A stretch of DNA of 64,000 nucleotides from JADFOI01 sp965218935 (GTDB lineage Bacteria > Acidobacteriota > UBA6911 > RPQK01 > JADFOI01), in assembly GCA_965218935.1 (NCBI GenBank), contig CBDCMH010000002.1:124001-188000 (forward strand). Direction: 5' to 3'. This document shows positions 6,938 to 15,725 of this stretch, one piece after another. Each line of letters opens with the position of its first letter. The first letter of the stretch is position 1. Both the position numbers and the translations under genes were made by a program. A model generated the notes under the pieces. It did not search any database and was not told where the DNA came from. It worked only from the letters and a program-made list of their open reading frames with translations.

Positions 6938-6981
6938 TAGGAGAGTTTGGGGACAGTCCCCAAACTCTCCTAGATCAACGG
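6938..6981. repeat. REP-like palindrome at the nuoN stop codon
   Basis: 6938-6972 is a perfect 17-bp inverted repeat around a single A, with the core TTTGGGGACAGTCCCCAAA. The right arm contains the nuoN stop (6970-6972). With the 12 bp at 28-39 restored, the arms grow to 26 bp and include the last three nuoN codons. There is no obvious U-run, so it may not be a simple intrinsic terminator. The GGGGACAG core recurs at the ftsZ stop. Confidence 0.85.
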
Positions 6982-8475
6982 TAGGTTGACGAATTGGGCG
7001 AGCTGGATAAAGGGCTCGGGATAGACCCCTATCAGAACGGTGAAAACTCCCGTAACCACCAGAACCACTACCAAGCCCTTCGAAAAGCTCAGTGGAACGG
7101 GCAAGTACTCCGTCTTCATGAACATGGCCACCACGATCCGGAAGTAGTAGTAGAGAGAGACCACCACATTCAGGGCACCCACCACTGCCAGCCAGACCAT
7201 CAAGGAGGAGTACGGTTCGCCCTGAGTAAAGGCGACCTCCAGCACAGCAGTGAAAACGTAATACTTGGCGATAAATCCCGCCAAAGGAGGAATGCCTGCC
7301 AGAGACAGGAAGAAAACCAACATCAGGACCGCCAGTACTGGATTCCTGAAGCAGAGGCCATCGAAATCCTCCACCTTCTCCCCAGGGACATCCTTGCGCC
7401 GCAGCAGGATCACCCCTGCCCAAATACCCAAATTCATAAAGGTATAGGCCAGCAGATAAATCGCCGAGGCAGTAATTCCGCGTTCAGTGCCCGCTGCTAC
7501 TCCCATGAGGACGAAACCGGCATGAGAAATACTGGAGTAGGCCAACAGTCTCTTGACATTCTCCTGGGTGAGAGCAGCCACATTTCCCAGTGTAATGGTC
7601 ACCATTGAAATGAGTGCCAAAGGAAAAACATAGAGTTCCCACAAACCTTCAAAGGCGACGAAAAAGATTCGAAAAAAGATGGCAAAAGCCGCCGCTTTAA
7701 CCGCCACCGACATGAAGGCCGTGATGGAAGTCGGTGCTCCCTCATAGGCATCGGGAACCCACATGTGAAAGGGCACCGCGGCGATCTTAAAGCATAAGCC
7801 CGCCATGATCATCAGGAGGGAAAGCGTCAGGAGAGTGTCGTTTTCCAACTGGGTGATCTGCCCGGCAATTTCACGCAGGTTTGTGCTGCCACCTAGCCCG
7901 TAAAGCAGTGACATTCCATAGAGAATAATTCCAGTGGAAAAGGCTCCCAGCAGGAAATACTTGAGTGATGCTTCATTGGATCGCTTTCGGCTTCTCAGAA
8001 AGCCGACCAGGACATAAGTGGAAATGGACATCAGCTCCAGCCCGACAAAAAGACTGACCAGATCAATGGCTCCTGCCATGAACATCATCCCGGCGGTGGC
8101 GAAAAGAACGAGCGCGTAATACTCCGTGTGTTGTTCTTCTTCAATGTCCAGGTACTTATAAGACATCATCACGACCAGAAAAGCGGCCACCAAAAACAGC
8201 AAATCGAAGTAGAGGGCAAAGGAATCCAGCGTGACCATGTTGTAAAAGGCGGGACCTGAGTTCACCCCCCAAAGCCGGTAAAGCTGAAGGGAGGCCATGG
8301 TCAGCCCGCCAAGAGCCCCGAAAGCATAGAGGAGGCCACGACTCCCATCGCGAGGGGGGATCAGAAAGTCCCAGAACAGAATCCCCATTCCCCAGATGAT
8401 CAAATGGAGCGGAGGGCCTATGGCCGCGGCGTTCTGCAGGAAAAACTCGAGAAGATTTTCTGGGACTTCAGGCAT
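6970..8475 (-). CDS. nuoN: NADH-quinone oxidoreductase subunit N
   Basis: A 501-residue membrane subunit of complex I, one of the three antiporter-like proton-pumping modules. It has about 14 hydrophobic segments. The conserved loop and helix PFHMWVPDAYEGAPTS followed by the lysine-bearing helix is clear around residues 225-250. The length fits the family. It is last in a minus-strand nuoABCDHIJKLMN run; nuoM ends 3 bp upstream. Its stop codon lies in a long palindrome, and an IS nest starts just beyond. Confidence 0.96.
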   Translation of the reverse strand: MPEVPENLLEFFLQNAAAIGPPLHLIIWGMGILFWDFLIPPRDGSRGLLYAFGALGGLTMASLQLYRLWGVNSGPAFYNMVTLDSFALYFDLLFLVAAFLVVMMSYKYLDIEEEQHTEYYALVLFATAGMMFMAGAIDLVSLFVGLELMSISTYVLVGFLRSRKRSNEASLKYFLLGAFSTGIILYGMSLLYGLGGSTNLREIAGQITQLENDTLLTLSLLMIMAGLCFKIAAVPFHMWVPDAYEGAPTSITAFMSVAVKAAAFAIFFRIFFVAFEGLWELYVFPLALISMVTITLGNVAALTQENVKRLLAYSSISHAGFVLMGVAAGTERGITASAIYLLAYTFMNLGIWAGVILLRRKDVPGEKVEDFDGLCFRNPVLAVLMLVFFLSLAGIPPLAGFIAKYYVFTAVLEVAFTQGEPYSSLMVWLAVVGALNVVVSLYYYFRIVVAMFMKTEYLPVPLSFSKGLVVVLVVTGVFTVLIGVYPEPFIQLAQFVNLPLI

Positions 8476-8478
8476 CGA

Positions 8479-10038
8479 TTACTCCCTCACCGCCACCTGC
8501 GCTGGAAGAGGACTGAACTCGCCCGGGCGTACTCTTTCGACGATCTGATTGACTGGCTCATGGAGATAATCCAAGAACGTATTCGGGTAAAGACCGATCC
8601 AGAAGGCCAGAACGATCAAGGGCACGAAGGTCGCCATCTCCCGCCCATTCAAATCAGAAAGGCTCTGGTTTTCCGGATTGTCCAGGGGACCGAACATCAA
8701 ACGCTGGTAAAGCCACAACATGTAAGCCGCTCCCAGAACGATGCCCAAGGCTCCAAAAACGGCCCAGAGCCTGTATCCCGGATCTGAAAACACCCCTTGC
8801 AGAACCATATACTCCCCGATGAATCCGTTGAGCGTAGGCATCCCGATGGAAGAGAGGGTCATGATCAGAAAAACAACGGCGAAAACCGGCATGTTCTGGG
8901 AGAGACCCCCAAAATCGGCGATCATCCGGGTGTGGCGCCTCTCATAGATGACGCCGACCAGCAAAAAGAGAGCTCCCGTGGAAATTCCGTGGTTAATCAT
9001 CTGCAGAATTCCGCCCTCCAGAGCCACCGGAGTGGCAATGAAAACACCCAACATACAAAAGCCCAGATGACTCACTGAAGAGTAAGCCACCAGCTTCTTC
9101 ATATCCAGCTGCATCATGGCCACCAGGGCACCGTAGATGATGCCGATCACACAGATGACCAGCAAAGGCTTTAAGAATTCCATGCTGGCCTGGGGAAGGA
9201 TCGGCAAGCTCAGGCGTACGAACCCGTAGGTCCCCATCTTCAGGAGTATGGCGGCCAGAATAACGGACCCGGCGGTAGGAGCTTCCACGTGAGCATCAGG
9301 CAACCAGGTATGGAAGGGGAACATGGGGACTTTAATGGCAAAACCGATGAAAAGGGCCAGGAATATCCACCATTGCAGATCGGCAGGAATGCCCAGTTGC
9401 TGCATGGCCAGAATGTCGAAAGACCAAACTCCCGTCACGCTGTGCTGATAGAAGTAGAGGGCCAGGATACCCAAAAGCAAAAGAACCGAGCCGGCCAACG
9501 TGTAAAGGAAGAATTTTATGGCCGCATACAGCTTCCGAGGTCCTCCCCACACCCCAATAATGAAATACATGGGCACCAGCATGACTTCCCAGAAGACATA
9601 AAACAGGAAGAAATCCAGAGCCATGAATACCCCTAACATCCCCACTTGAAGCAGCAAGAAATAGCAATAGTATTCCCTGACCCGCTCCGTGATCGCTGAC
9701 CAGGAGGAGAGGATAGAAATAAATCCCAGAAGTGTCGTCAGCAGGATCAGCAGCATGCTGATCCCATCAATACCAAAGGAATATTGGGCACCAATGGCAT
9801 CAATCCAGTTGGCCCGGATCACGAATCTCATGCCGGTATCGGCTTCAATGTATTGAGAATCGTTAAACCGGGTGATGAGCGGCAAAGAGATGAGAAAGCC
9901 GATGAAGGCTACGATATTAGCAATCCACTTCACCGCATCGTCCTGTCCCTCTCCTCTCGGCCAAAAGATAATAAGCACCACCCCAACGAGAGGAAAAAAA
10001 CAAACGATCGTGAGGATGTTCTCCATTAAAAAACTCAT
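8479..10038 (-). CDS. nuoM: NADH-quinone oxidoreductase subunit M
   Basis: A 519-residue antiporter-like membrane subunit of complex I. The signature KVPMFPFHTWLPDAHVEAPT lies in the middle of the protein, with the conserved glutamate expected in helix 5 (FFLFYVFWEVMLVPMYF). It translocates protons in response to quinone reduction. It is packed between nuoL (3-bp gap) and nuoN (3-bp gap), which fits one transcript. Confidence 0.97.
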   Translation of the reverse strand: MSFLMENILTIVCFFPLVGVVLIIFWPRGEGQDDAVKWIANIVAFIGFLISLPLITRFNDSQYIEADTGMRFVIRANWIDAIGAQYSFGIDGISMLLILLTTLLGFISILSSWSAITERVREYYCYFLLLQVGMLGVFMALDFFLFYVFWEVMLVPMYFIIGVWGGPRKLYAAIKFFLYTLAGSVLLLLGILALYFYQHSVTGVWSFDILAMQQLGIPADLQWWIFLALFIGFAIKVPMFPFHTWLPDAHVEAPTAGSVILAAILLKMGTYGFVRLSLPILPQASMEFLKPLLVICVIGIIYGALVAMMQLDMKKLVAYSSVSHLGFCMLGVFIATPVALEGGILQMINHGISTGALFLLVGVIYERRHTRMIADFGGLSQNMPVFAVVFLIMTLSSIGMPTLNGFIGEYMVLQGVFSDPGYRLWAVFGALGIVLGAAYMLWLYQRLMFGPLDNPENQSLSDLNGREMATFVPLIVLAFWIGLYPNTFLDYLHEPVNQIVERVRPGEFSPLPAQVAVRE

Positions 10039-10041
10039 CGG

Positions 10042-12111
10042 CTAGACTCCCATGTAGAGGTAAAGGCTGATCACCAGGATAATCCCGATCACAAAGAAGA
10101 GAGCATAACGCTGCACCAGCCCCGTTTGAATCTTCCGCAGCACGGTACTGAAGAACTCAAAGATTTCGGCTACGAGATTGACGATTCGATCCACGATGTG
10201 GATGTCCGCCTGGCCCGACAACCAGGCTGAGATCTGGGTGATGGTGGCGCTGCCGTTGACGGCCCCGTCCACCACGTTGTTGTCGAAGGCTGAAAGGAAC
10301 CTCCCCAGACCCTTGGCCCGATTGACAAACAAAAAATCGTAGGCCTCGTCCACGTAATACTTGTCCTGAATCACCTGGTGAAGGCCGCTGAATCTTTGGC
10401 GCAGTTGGTCCGCTTGTTCTTTACGCTTCAAAAAGAAGTGGTAGGCCAGATAGATTCCAGCTCCGGCCAAAGCAACGGAAACCAGGGTCAAGAGAATCTC
10501 GGTGGAGTGTGCAGCGTGGGCTGATTCGCCTGCCCCATGATAACTGGTCTCGAAGGCAGGCTCCAGAAAATGCTCGAACACATTGGGTCCCAACCAGGCG
10601 GGTAAACCCAGGTATCCAACAAAAACAGACCCCACGGCCAGAATGACCAGGGGGATGGTCATCACGCTGGGAGACTCATGGACGTGACTTGCCACCTCGG
10701 GCGAGAGCCTCTCCTCCCCGTGAAAGGTGAGAAACATCATTCGCATCATATAAAAGGCGGTCATCCCCGCCACCAGCACTCCCACGACCCAGATGAGCAG
10801 GTGACCCTCCGGGTTGCTGAAAGACCGCCATAGGATCTCATCTTTGGAAAAGAAACCTGCCAGGCCAGGGACACCTGCGATAGCCAGAGTGGCAACCCCC
10901 ATAGTCCACCAGGTTCTGGGGAGGTGTTTTCTCAATCCTCCCATTTTTCTCATATCCTGCTCATGATGCAGAGCCACGATGACGCTTCCCGATCCCAAAA
11001 AGAGCAGTGCTTTAAAAAAAGCATGGGTCATCAGATGAAAGATTCCTGCAGCCGCCGCTCCCACTCCCAGGGCGGCGAACATATAGCCCAGCTGAGAAAC
11101 CGTTGAGTAGGCGAGCACCCTCTTGATGTCCTGCTGGAACAGGGCAATGGAGGCTGCCAGCAAGGCCGTACAAATCCCCACCACAGCCACAATGAAAAGC
11201 ACGTCGGGGGCACGACTGTAAATGGCACTGGAACGGGCGACCATATAGACTCCCGCAGTGACCATAGTGGCTGCATGAATGAGGGCACTCACCGGGGTGG
11301 GTCCCTCCATGGCATCGGGCAGCCACACGAAAAGCGGAATCTGGGCACTCTTCCCCGTGGCACCGATGAATAGGAGCAATGCGATCCAGCACAGAGGGCC
11401 CCACAGTGCTTCCGGCGTGGGAAACATTTCCTCCACCCCATGAAACACCTCGGTAAAGTCGAGGGAACCGAAATAAGTAAAGATCATGAGCATGCCAACG
11501 ACGAAGGCAAAATCTCCGATCCTATTGACGACAAAGGCCTTTTTGGCCGCGTCGCCGGCGCTCTTTTTGTGAATGTAATAGCCGATCAACAGATACGAGC
11601 AGAGGCCAACCCCTTCCCACCCCACAAACATCAACAGATAGTTGTTGGCGAGAACCAGGGTCAACATCATGAACATGAAGAGGTTCATGTAGGCAAAGAA
11701 GCGATAAAAACCCTCCTCCTCTTCCGCCATATAGCCGATGGCGTAAACATGGATGAGAAAGCCCACTCCCGCAACTACGAGGATCATGACCGCCGAGAGC
11801 GGATCCAACTGGAATCCCCAGGAGATCTGGAAGTTGGCCAGCTCACCGGCAACCGTTTGGACGGCTGGCCCATGGATCCAGCTGAAGACCTCAACCTCCC
11901 AGAGACGGTCGTGAGGGTCGAGCTGCAGAAGGCCCCAAAAACAACTCAGCGAAAGAAGCAGAGAAAGCAGGATGCTTCCACAGGCAACACAGTAAACGAA
12001 GGGCTTTGGGGGACGGGTTCCTGTTCGAGCCACCTTCCAGAGACCGAACCCGCCATTGATCATGAACCCGAGGAGCGGAAATAGAGGAATGAGCCAGAGA
12101 TAGTTGAGCAT
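10042..12111 (-). CDS. nuoL: NADH-quinone oxidoreductase subunit L
   Basis: A 689-residue protein, the largest antiporter-like subunit of complex I. It contains SAQIPLFVWLPDAMEGPTPV and the EGVGLCSYLLIGYY segment. The C-terminal part has a long region from about residue 560 on, corresponding to the lateral helix that clamps the membrane arm, then a final hydrophobic anchor. It is 3 bp downstream of nuoK and 3 bp upstream of nuoM. Confidence 0.97.
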   Translation of the reverse strand: MLNYLWLIPLFPLLGFMINGGFGLWKVARTGTRPPKPFVYCVACGSILLSLLLSLSCFWGLLQLDPHDRLWEVEVFSWIHGPAVQTVAGELANFQISWGFQLDPLSAVMILVVAGVGFLIHVYAIGYMAEEEEGFYRFFAYMNLFMFMMLTLVLANNYLLMFVGWEGVGLCSYLLIGYYIHKKSAGDAAKKAFVVNRIGDFAFVVGMLMIFTYFGSLDFTEVFHGVEEMFPTPEALWGPLCWIALLLFIGATGKSAQIPLFVWLPDAMEGPTPVSALIHAATMVTAGVYMVARSSAIYSRAPDVLFIVAVVGICTALLAASIALFQQDIKRVLAYSTVSQLGYMFAALGVGAAAAGIFHLMTHAFFKALLFLGSGSVIVALHHEQDMRKMGGLRKHLPRTWWTMGVATLAIAGVPGLAGFFSKDEILWRSFSNPEGHLLIWVVGVLVAGMTAFYMMRMMFLTFHGEERLSPEVASHVHESPSVMTIPLVILAVGSVFVGYLGLPAWLGPNVFEHFLEPAFETSYHGAGESAHAAHSTEILLTLVSVALAGAGIYLAYHFFLKRKEQADQLRQRFSGLHQVIQDKYYVDEAYDFLFVNRAKGLGRFLSAFDNNVVDGAVNGSATITQISAWLSGQADIHIVDRIVNLVAEIFEFFSTVLRKIQTGLVQRYALFFVIGIILVISLYLYMGV

Positions 12112-12114
12112 CTG

Positions 12115-12417
12115 TTATCCTCTCATCAGGTCGATCTCGTCCACATTCACCGTTTCCTTGTTACGGAACAGAGAAATGACAATCCCCAGACCCACAGCCG
12201 CCTCCGCTGCTGCCACAGCGATGACGAAAACAGCGAACACCTGGCCTGAGAGATCCTGAAGCCGGTCGGAAAAAGCCACCAGGTTCAGGTTGACCGAATT
12301 GAGCATCAGCTCAATCGACATCAAAATGATGATGACATTTCGGCGGGTGAGAACTCCTACCACACCAATCGAAAAAACGATGGTGCTGAGAATCAAATAG
12401 TGTGTCGTATCCACCAT
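12115..12417 (-). CDS. nuoK: NADH-quinone oxidoreductase subunit K
   Basis: A 100-residue membrane protein with three hydrophobic helices. The two buried glutamates of the family appear in MSIELMLNSVNLN and AAAEAAVGLGIVI. It belongs to the E-channel of complex I that links quinone reduction to the pumping modules. Length is normal. It lies between nuoJ (6-bp gap) and nuoL. Confidence 0.96.
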   Translation of the reverse strand: MVDTTHYLILSTIVFSIGVVGVLTRRNVIIILMSIELMLNSVNLNLVAFSDRLQDLSGQVFAVFVIAVAAAEAAVGLGIVISLFRNKETVNVDEIDLMRG

Positions 12418-12423
12418 AACGAT

Positions 12424-12936
12424 TTAAAGCTGCTTCTGTGTCAAAACAACCGCCGCGATCATAGCCACCAACAACAGGACCGAAGCGATTTCAAAGGGGA
12501 GAAGATAGGTGCCATAGAGCAGGGCACCCACCGTCTCCGTATTGAGAGTTTGAGCCTCCAGAATCCAATCCTCTCCGCCGGTCTGGGTGCGAAAGACATC
12601 CGCTCCTCGAACCACAAGAAAGACCAGTTCGGAGGAGAGCACGATACCCAGGACCAGAGCCGTTTTCCACTGGCGATTGACCTTCCTTTGGCCCTCCATC
12701 TCCCGAACACTGACCAGCATAATCACAAAGAGAAACAACACCATGATTCCTCCCACATACACCAGAATCTGAACCGCCCCAACAAACTCGGCTTCAAGGA
12801 GGAAGAAAAGCCCAGCCATGCTCAAGAGTGCAGAGATCAGATAAACGGCACTGCGCACCGGATTGGCCGCCATGACCGTCAGGATCGCGAAAGCCACCAG
12901 CATGGCAGCCAATATGTAGAAGAGAGCAGCTTCCAT
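12424..12936 (-). CDS. nuoJ: NADH-quinone oxidoreductase subunit J
   Basis: A 170-residue membrane protein with five predicted helices. The third helix region, EFVGAVQILVYVGGIMVLFLF, holds the tyrosine and pi-bulge sequence typical of NuoJ. It couples conformational change at the quinone site to proton transfer. The gene starts after a 93-bp gap full of short tandem repeats that separates it from nuoI. Confidence 0.95.
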   Translation of the reverse strand: MEAALFYILAAMLVAFAILTVMAANPVRSAVYLISALLSMAGLFFLLEAEFVGAVQILVYVGGIMVLFLFVIMLVSVREMEGQRKVNRQWKTALVLGIVLSSELVFLVVRGADVFRTQTGGEDWILEAQTLNTETVGALLYGTYLLPFEIASVLLLVAMIAAVVLTQKQL

Positions 12937-13029
12937 AGAACCTCCTGACCTCCTAACCTCCTGACCTCCTGACCTCCTGACCTCCCAATGCCTTGGGTCA
13001 GGTGGTCAGCTGGTCAGGTGGTCGGTTCT
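12937..13029. repeat. CTGACCTC tandem repeat between nuoI and nuoJ
   Basis: The gap contains about five copies of an 8-mer of the form CTGACCTC (12942-12985), then an oppositely oriented GGTCAGGTGGTCAGCTGGTC block (13006-13025). The two blocks are partly complementary and could form a hairpin around CCAATGCCTTGG. A similar GGTCAGGTGGTCAG block lies upstream of ruvC at 33675-33700. Role unknown. Confidence 0.6.
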
Positions 13030-13494
13030 TCACCTGTGGTAATCCTTTCCGAAGTCGATCCGATCCCACCCTTTTTCCAGCCGCTTTCGATCCCAGACCA
13101 TGTCTCTTCGGTCATAGGCCGCAAGTTCAAAGTCCTGGGTCAATTCGATGGCATTGGTCGGACACACTTCCTGACAGAGCCCACAAAAAAGACAACGCGA
13201 GGTATCAAACGTGTAATGGGTAAGGACTTTCTTCCGGCTTTCAGGATCGCGCTGTGAACCCACCACGATGAGATCTTCGGGACAAATCTCGGCACAAAGA
13301 TCGCAGGCGATACAAAGGGTCTCTCCCGTCACGGGATCATTGTTGAGACGGGGTGCCCCCTTGTACCTTTCCGCCAGCTTCGGTTTTTCAAGCGGGTACT
13401 GTTCCGTGTAAACCTTCCGGTAGGTGTAACGGAAGGTCAACGCTAAACCTTTCAAAATATCAACGAAAAAGATGCGCCTCAAAAAGTTCATCAT
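13030..13494 (-). CDS. nuoI: NADH-quinone oxidoreductase subunit I (2[4Fe-4S])
   Basis: A 154-residue peripheral-arm subunit carrying the two [4Fe-4S] clusters N6a and N6b. Both ferredoxin motifs are complete: CIACDLCAEICP and CLFCGLCQEVCP. The N-terminus has the short hydrophobic helix that docks to the membrane arm. It passes electrons to NuoB. The stop is followed by the tandem-repeat gap before nuoJ. Confidence 0.96.
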   Translation of the reverse strand: MMNFLRRIFFVDILKGLALTFRYTYRKVYTEQYPLEKPKLAERYKGAPRLNNDPVTGETLCIACDLCAEICPEDLIVVGSQRDPESRKKVLTHYTFDTSRCLFCGLCQEVCPTNAIELTQDFELAAYDRRDMVWDRKRLEKGWDRIDFGKDYHR

Positions 13495-13503
13495 TCTTCA
13501 ATC

Positions 13504-14604
13504 TCACAAGAATGCAAGAAGAACTCCCGCAGTGACAATGACATTGCCCAGAGCCACCGGTAAAAAGATTTTCCAGCCATATTGCATCAGCTGATCAAAG
13601 CGGAATCGAGGCAAGGTTCCCCGCAACCAGATGAAGACATAAAGCAGCACAAATACTTTGCCCAGGAACCACACCACGCCAGGGATGAGATCCAGAAACC
13701 CCAACCACTCCCAGCTCGGAAAGGGCCGCAGCCATCCCCCCAAAAACAGCACCACTCCTATGGCGGCAACCGTAATCATATTGGCGTACTCTGCCAGGAA
13801 AAAAAGTGAAAAGCGGAATCCGCTGTACTCGGTGTGAAACCCCCCCACGAGCTCGGTTTCAGCCTCGGGAAGATCAAAGGGAAGGCGATTGGTTTCCGCC
13901 AACCCGCAGATAAAAAAGAGGACAAAGGCCTGGGGCTGGACAAAGACATACCAAAGGTGCCCGTCCTGCTGATTCTGAACGATCTCCACCAAGCTCAGAG
14001 AACCTGCCACCAAAAGGACCCCAATGATGGCGAATCCCAGGGCCACTTCATAGCTGACCATCTGAGCGGAGGATCTGAGTGCCCCCAGCAGGGGGTACTT
14101 GCTGTTGGAAGCCCATCCTCCCAGAATGACCCCCAGAATACCGACCGAAGAGACCGACAAGACAAAGAGAACAGCAATGTTGATGTCGGTAACATATCCC
14201 CCGGAAGCAATGGCGTTTGAGGCGATCCTTTCCGTAGTCGCCGCATCAAGAAACCAGCCCAGGGTCCAGCGCAACAACCCCTGCAACATATCGGGTGGAC
14301 CAAAAGGAACGACTGCAAAGACCAGGAAGGCGGGAATCAGAGAAATGGCCGGTGCGATGGTGAAAATAAAAGCGTCGGCTTTTGCCGGCACGATGTCCTC
14401 TTTGAGAAGAAATTTTAGACCATCGGCAATAGGCTGAAGAAGACCGTGCCATCCCACCCTCATGGGGCCCAGGCGAACCTGGATGTGGGCGATCAGCTTG
14501 CGTTCCAGCAGAGTCAGGTAGGCGATGGCCCCGGAAAGGATCAGTACGATCACGGCAATCTTGATCAACGGAATAAGGGCGTAAATGAGTAGGATCTCGA
14601 TCAT
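13504..14604 (-). CDS. nuoH: NADH-quinone oxidoreductase subunit H
   Basis: A 366-residue membrane subunit that forms the quinone-binding chamber with NuoB and NuoD. Recognisable stretches are ERKLIAHIQVRLGPMRVG near the N-terminus and PFDLPEAETELVGGFHTEY in the centre, which carries several of the acidic residues of the E-channel. It overlaps the end of nuoD by 4 bp and is followed 9 bp later by nuoI. Confidence 0.97.
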   Translation of the reverse strand: MIEILLIYALIPLIKIAVIVLILSGAIAYLTLLERKLIAHIQVRLGPMRVGWHGLLQPIADGLKFLLKEDIVPAKADAFIFTIAPAISLIPAFLVFAVVPFGPPDMLQGLLRWTLGWFLDAATTERIASNAIASGGYVTDINIAVLFVLSVSSVGILGVILGGWASNSKYPLLGALRSSAQMVSYEVALGFAIIGVLLVAGSLSLVEIVQNQQDGHLWYVFVQPQAFVLFFICGLAETNRLPFDLPEAETELVGGFHTEYSGFRFSLFFLAEYANMITVAAIGVVLFLGGWLRPFPSWEWLGFLDLIPGVVWFLGKVFVLLYVFIWLRGTLPRFRFDQLMQYGWKIFLPVALGNVIVTAGVLLAFL

Positions 14605-15725
14605 CGGTCAACCTCACCCAAAACAATGTCCAGGGTGCCGATAATGGCAATCACATCCGCCATCAAATGCCCCTTCACTAAGCGGCGCAAAACCTGCAGG
14701 CTGATGAACGTCGGGGGACGGATTCTCACCCGAAAGGGGTGTGCCGAGCCGTCACTGACAATGTAGTAGCCCAGTTCTCCTCGAGGGCCGTCAATGCCCG
14801 AGTAGTACTCGCCGACGGGCGGTTTGACAATCTTGGGTGCTTTCCCTCGAACGGGTCCGTCCGGCAGTTGATCCAATGCCTGCTGAATGATTCGCCGGCT
14901 TTGGCGCATCTCCTCCAGGCGAACCAGATAGCGATCATAGGTGTCCCCCTTCTCACCGACCGGGACATCGAAATCGAACTCTTCGTAGCCTCCATAGGGA
15001 CGATCTTTGCGGACATCCTTTCTCACTCCGGAACCGCGCAGCACGGGACCGCTCAATCCCCATTCGATGGCTTCTTCACCGGAAATCACTCCGATCCCCT
15101 GGGTCCGAGCCAACCAGATTCGGTTCTTGGTGAGTAACTGCTCATATTCGTCCACTCTGTCGGGAAACTCATCGAGGAACGTGCGCGCCGCATCTTCAAA
15201 GCCTGCGGGCAGGTCCTTCCAAAGGCCGCCCACTCGGAAGGCGTGAGTGGTCAATCGGGCACCGAAGAGAGCCTCGAACAGTTTGAGAATTTCCTCCCGC
15301 TCCCGGAAACAATACAAGAACACCGTCATGGCCCCGATATCGATGGCATGAGTGGCAAGCCAGAGCAGGTGGCTTGATATGCGGCTAAACTCCGTCATCA
15401 TGATGCGAATATATTGGGCGCGTTTGGGCACCTCGATCTGCATCATCGCTTCCACGCCCAGGAGATAGCCATAGACGTTGGAAACCGCCGCAATGTAATC
15501 CGTTCTGTCGTAGTAGGGGACACACTTGATATAAGACCGATTCTCGCTGATCTTCTCCACACCTCTGTGCAAATAACCGATGATGCACTCCGCATCCACC
15601 ACCCGCTCACCATCCAGCTTGAGTCTCACGCGGAGCACACCGTGAGTAGAGGGGTGCTGAGGGCCCATGTTCAGCTCCAGGACCTTGGCATCGAGAACGG
15701 TCGATTCTTCCACTGTCGTCTTCAT
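14601..15725 (-). CDS. nuoD: NADH-quinone oxidoreductase subunit D
   Basis: A 374-residue 49-kDa-type subunit lining the quinone site. The signature LNMGPQHPSTHGVLR is near residues 18-32. It lacks the hydrogenase Ni-Fe cysteines, as expected. NuoC and NuoD are separate here and not fused; their frames overlap by 4 bp. It shares its last bases with the nuoH start. Confidence 0.97.
   Translation of the reverse strand: MKTTVEESTVLDAKVLELNMGPQHPSTHGVLRVRLKLDGERVVDAECIIGYLHRGVEKISENRSYIKCVPYYDRTDYIAAVSNVYGYLLGVEAMMQIEVPKRAQYIRIMMTEFSRISSHLLWLATHAIDIGAMTVFLYCFREREEILKLFEALFGARLTTHAFRVGGLWKDLPAGFEDAARTFLDEFPDRVDEYEQLLTKNRIWLARTQGIGVISGEEAIEWGLSGPVLRGSGVRKDVRKDRPYGGYEEFDFDVPVGEKGDTYDRYLVRLEEMRQSRRIIQQALDQLPDGPVRGKAPKIVKPPVGEYYSGIDGPRGELGYYIVSDGSAHPFRVRIRPPTFISLQVLRRLVKGHLMADVIAIIGTLDIVLGEVDR

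Noticed and set aside
12937..12985. CRISPR-like tandem repeats between nuoI and nuoJ
   Set aside because: Units are 8 bp with no unique spacers, so this is a simple tandem repeat and not a CRISPR array.
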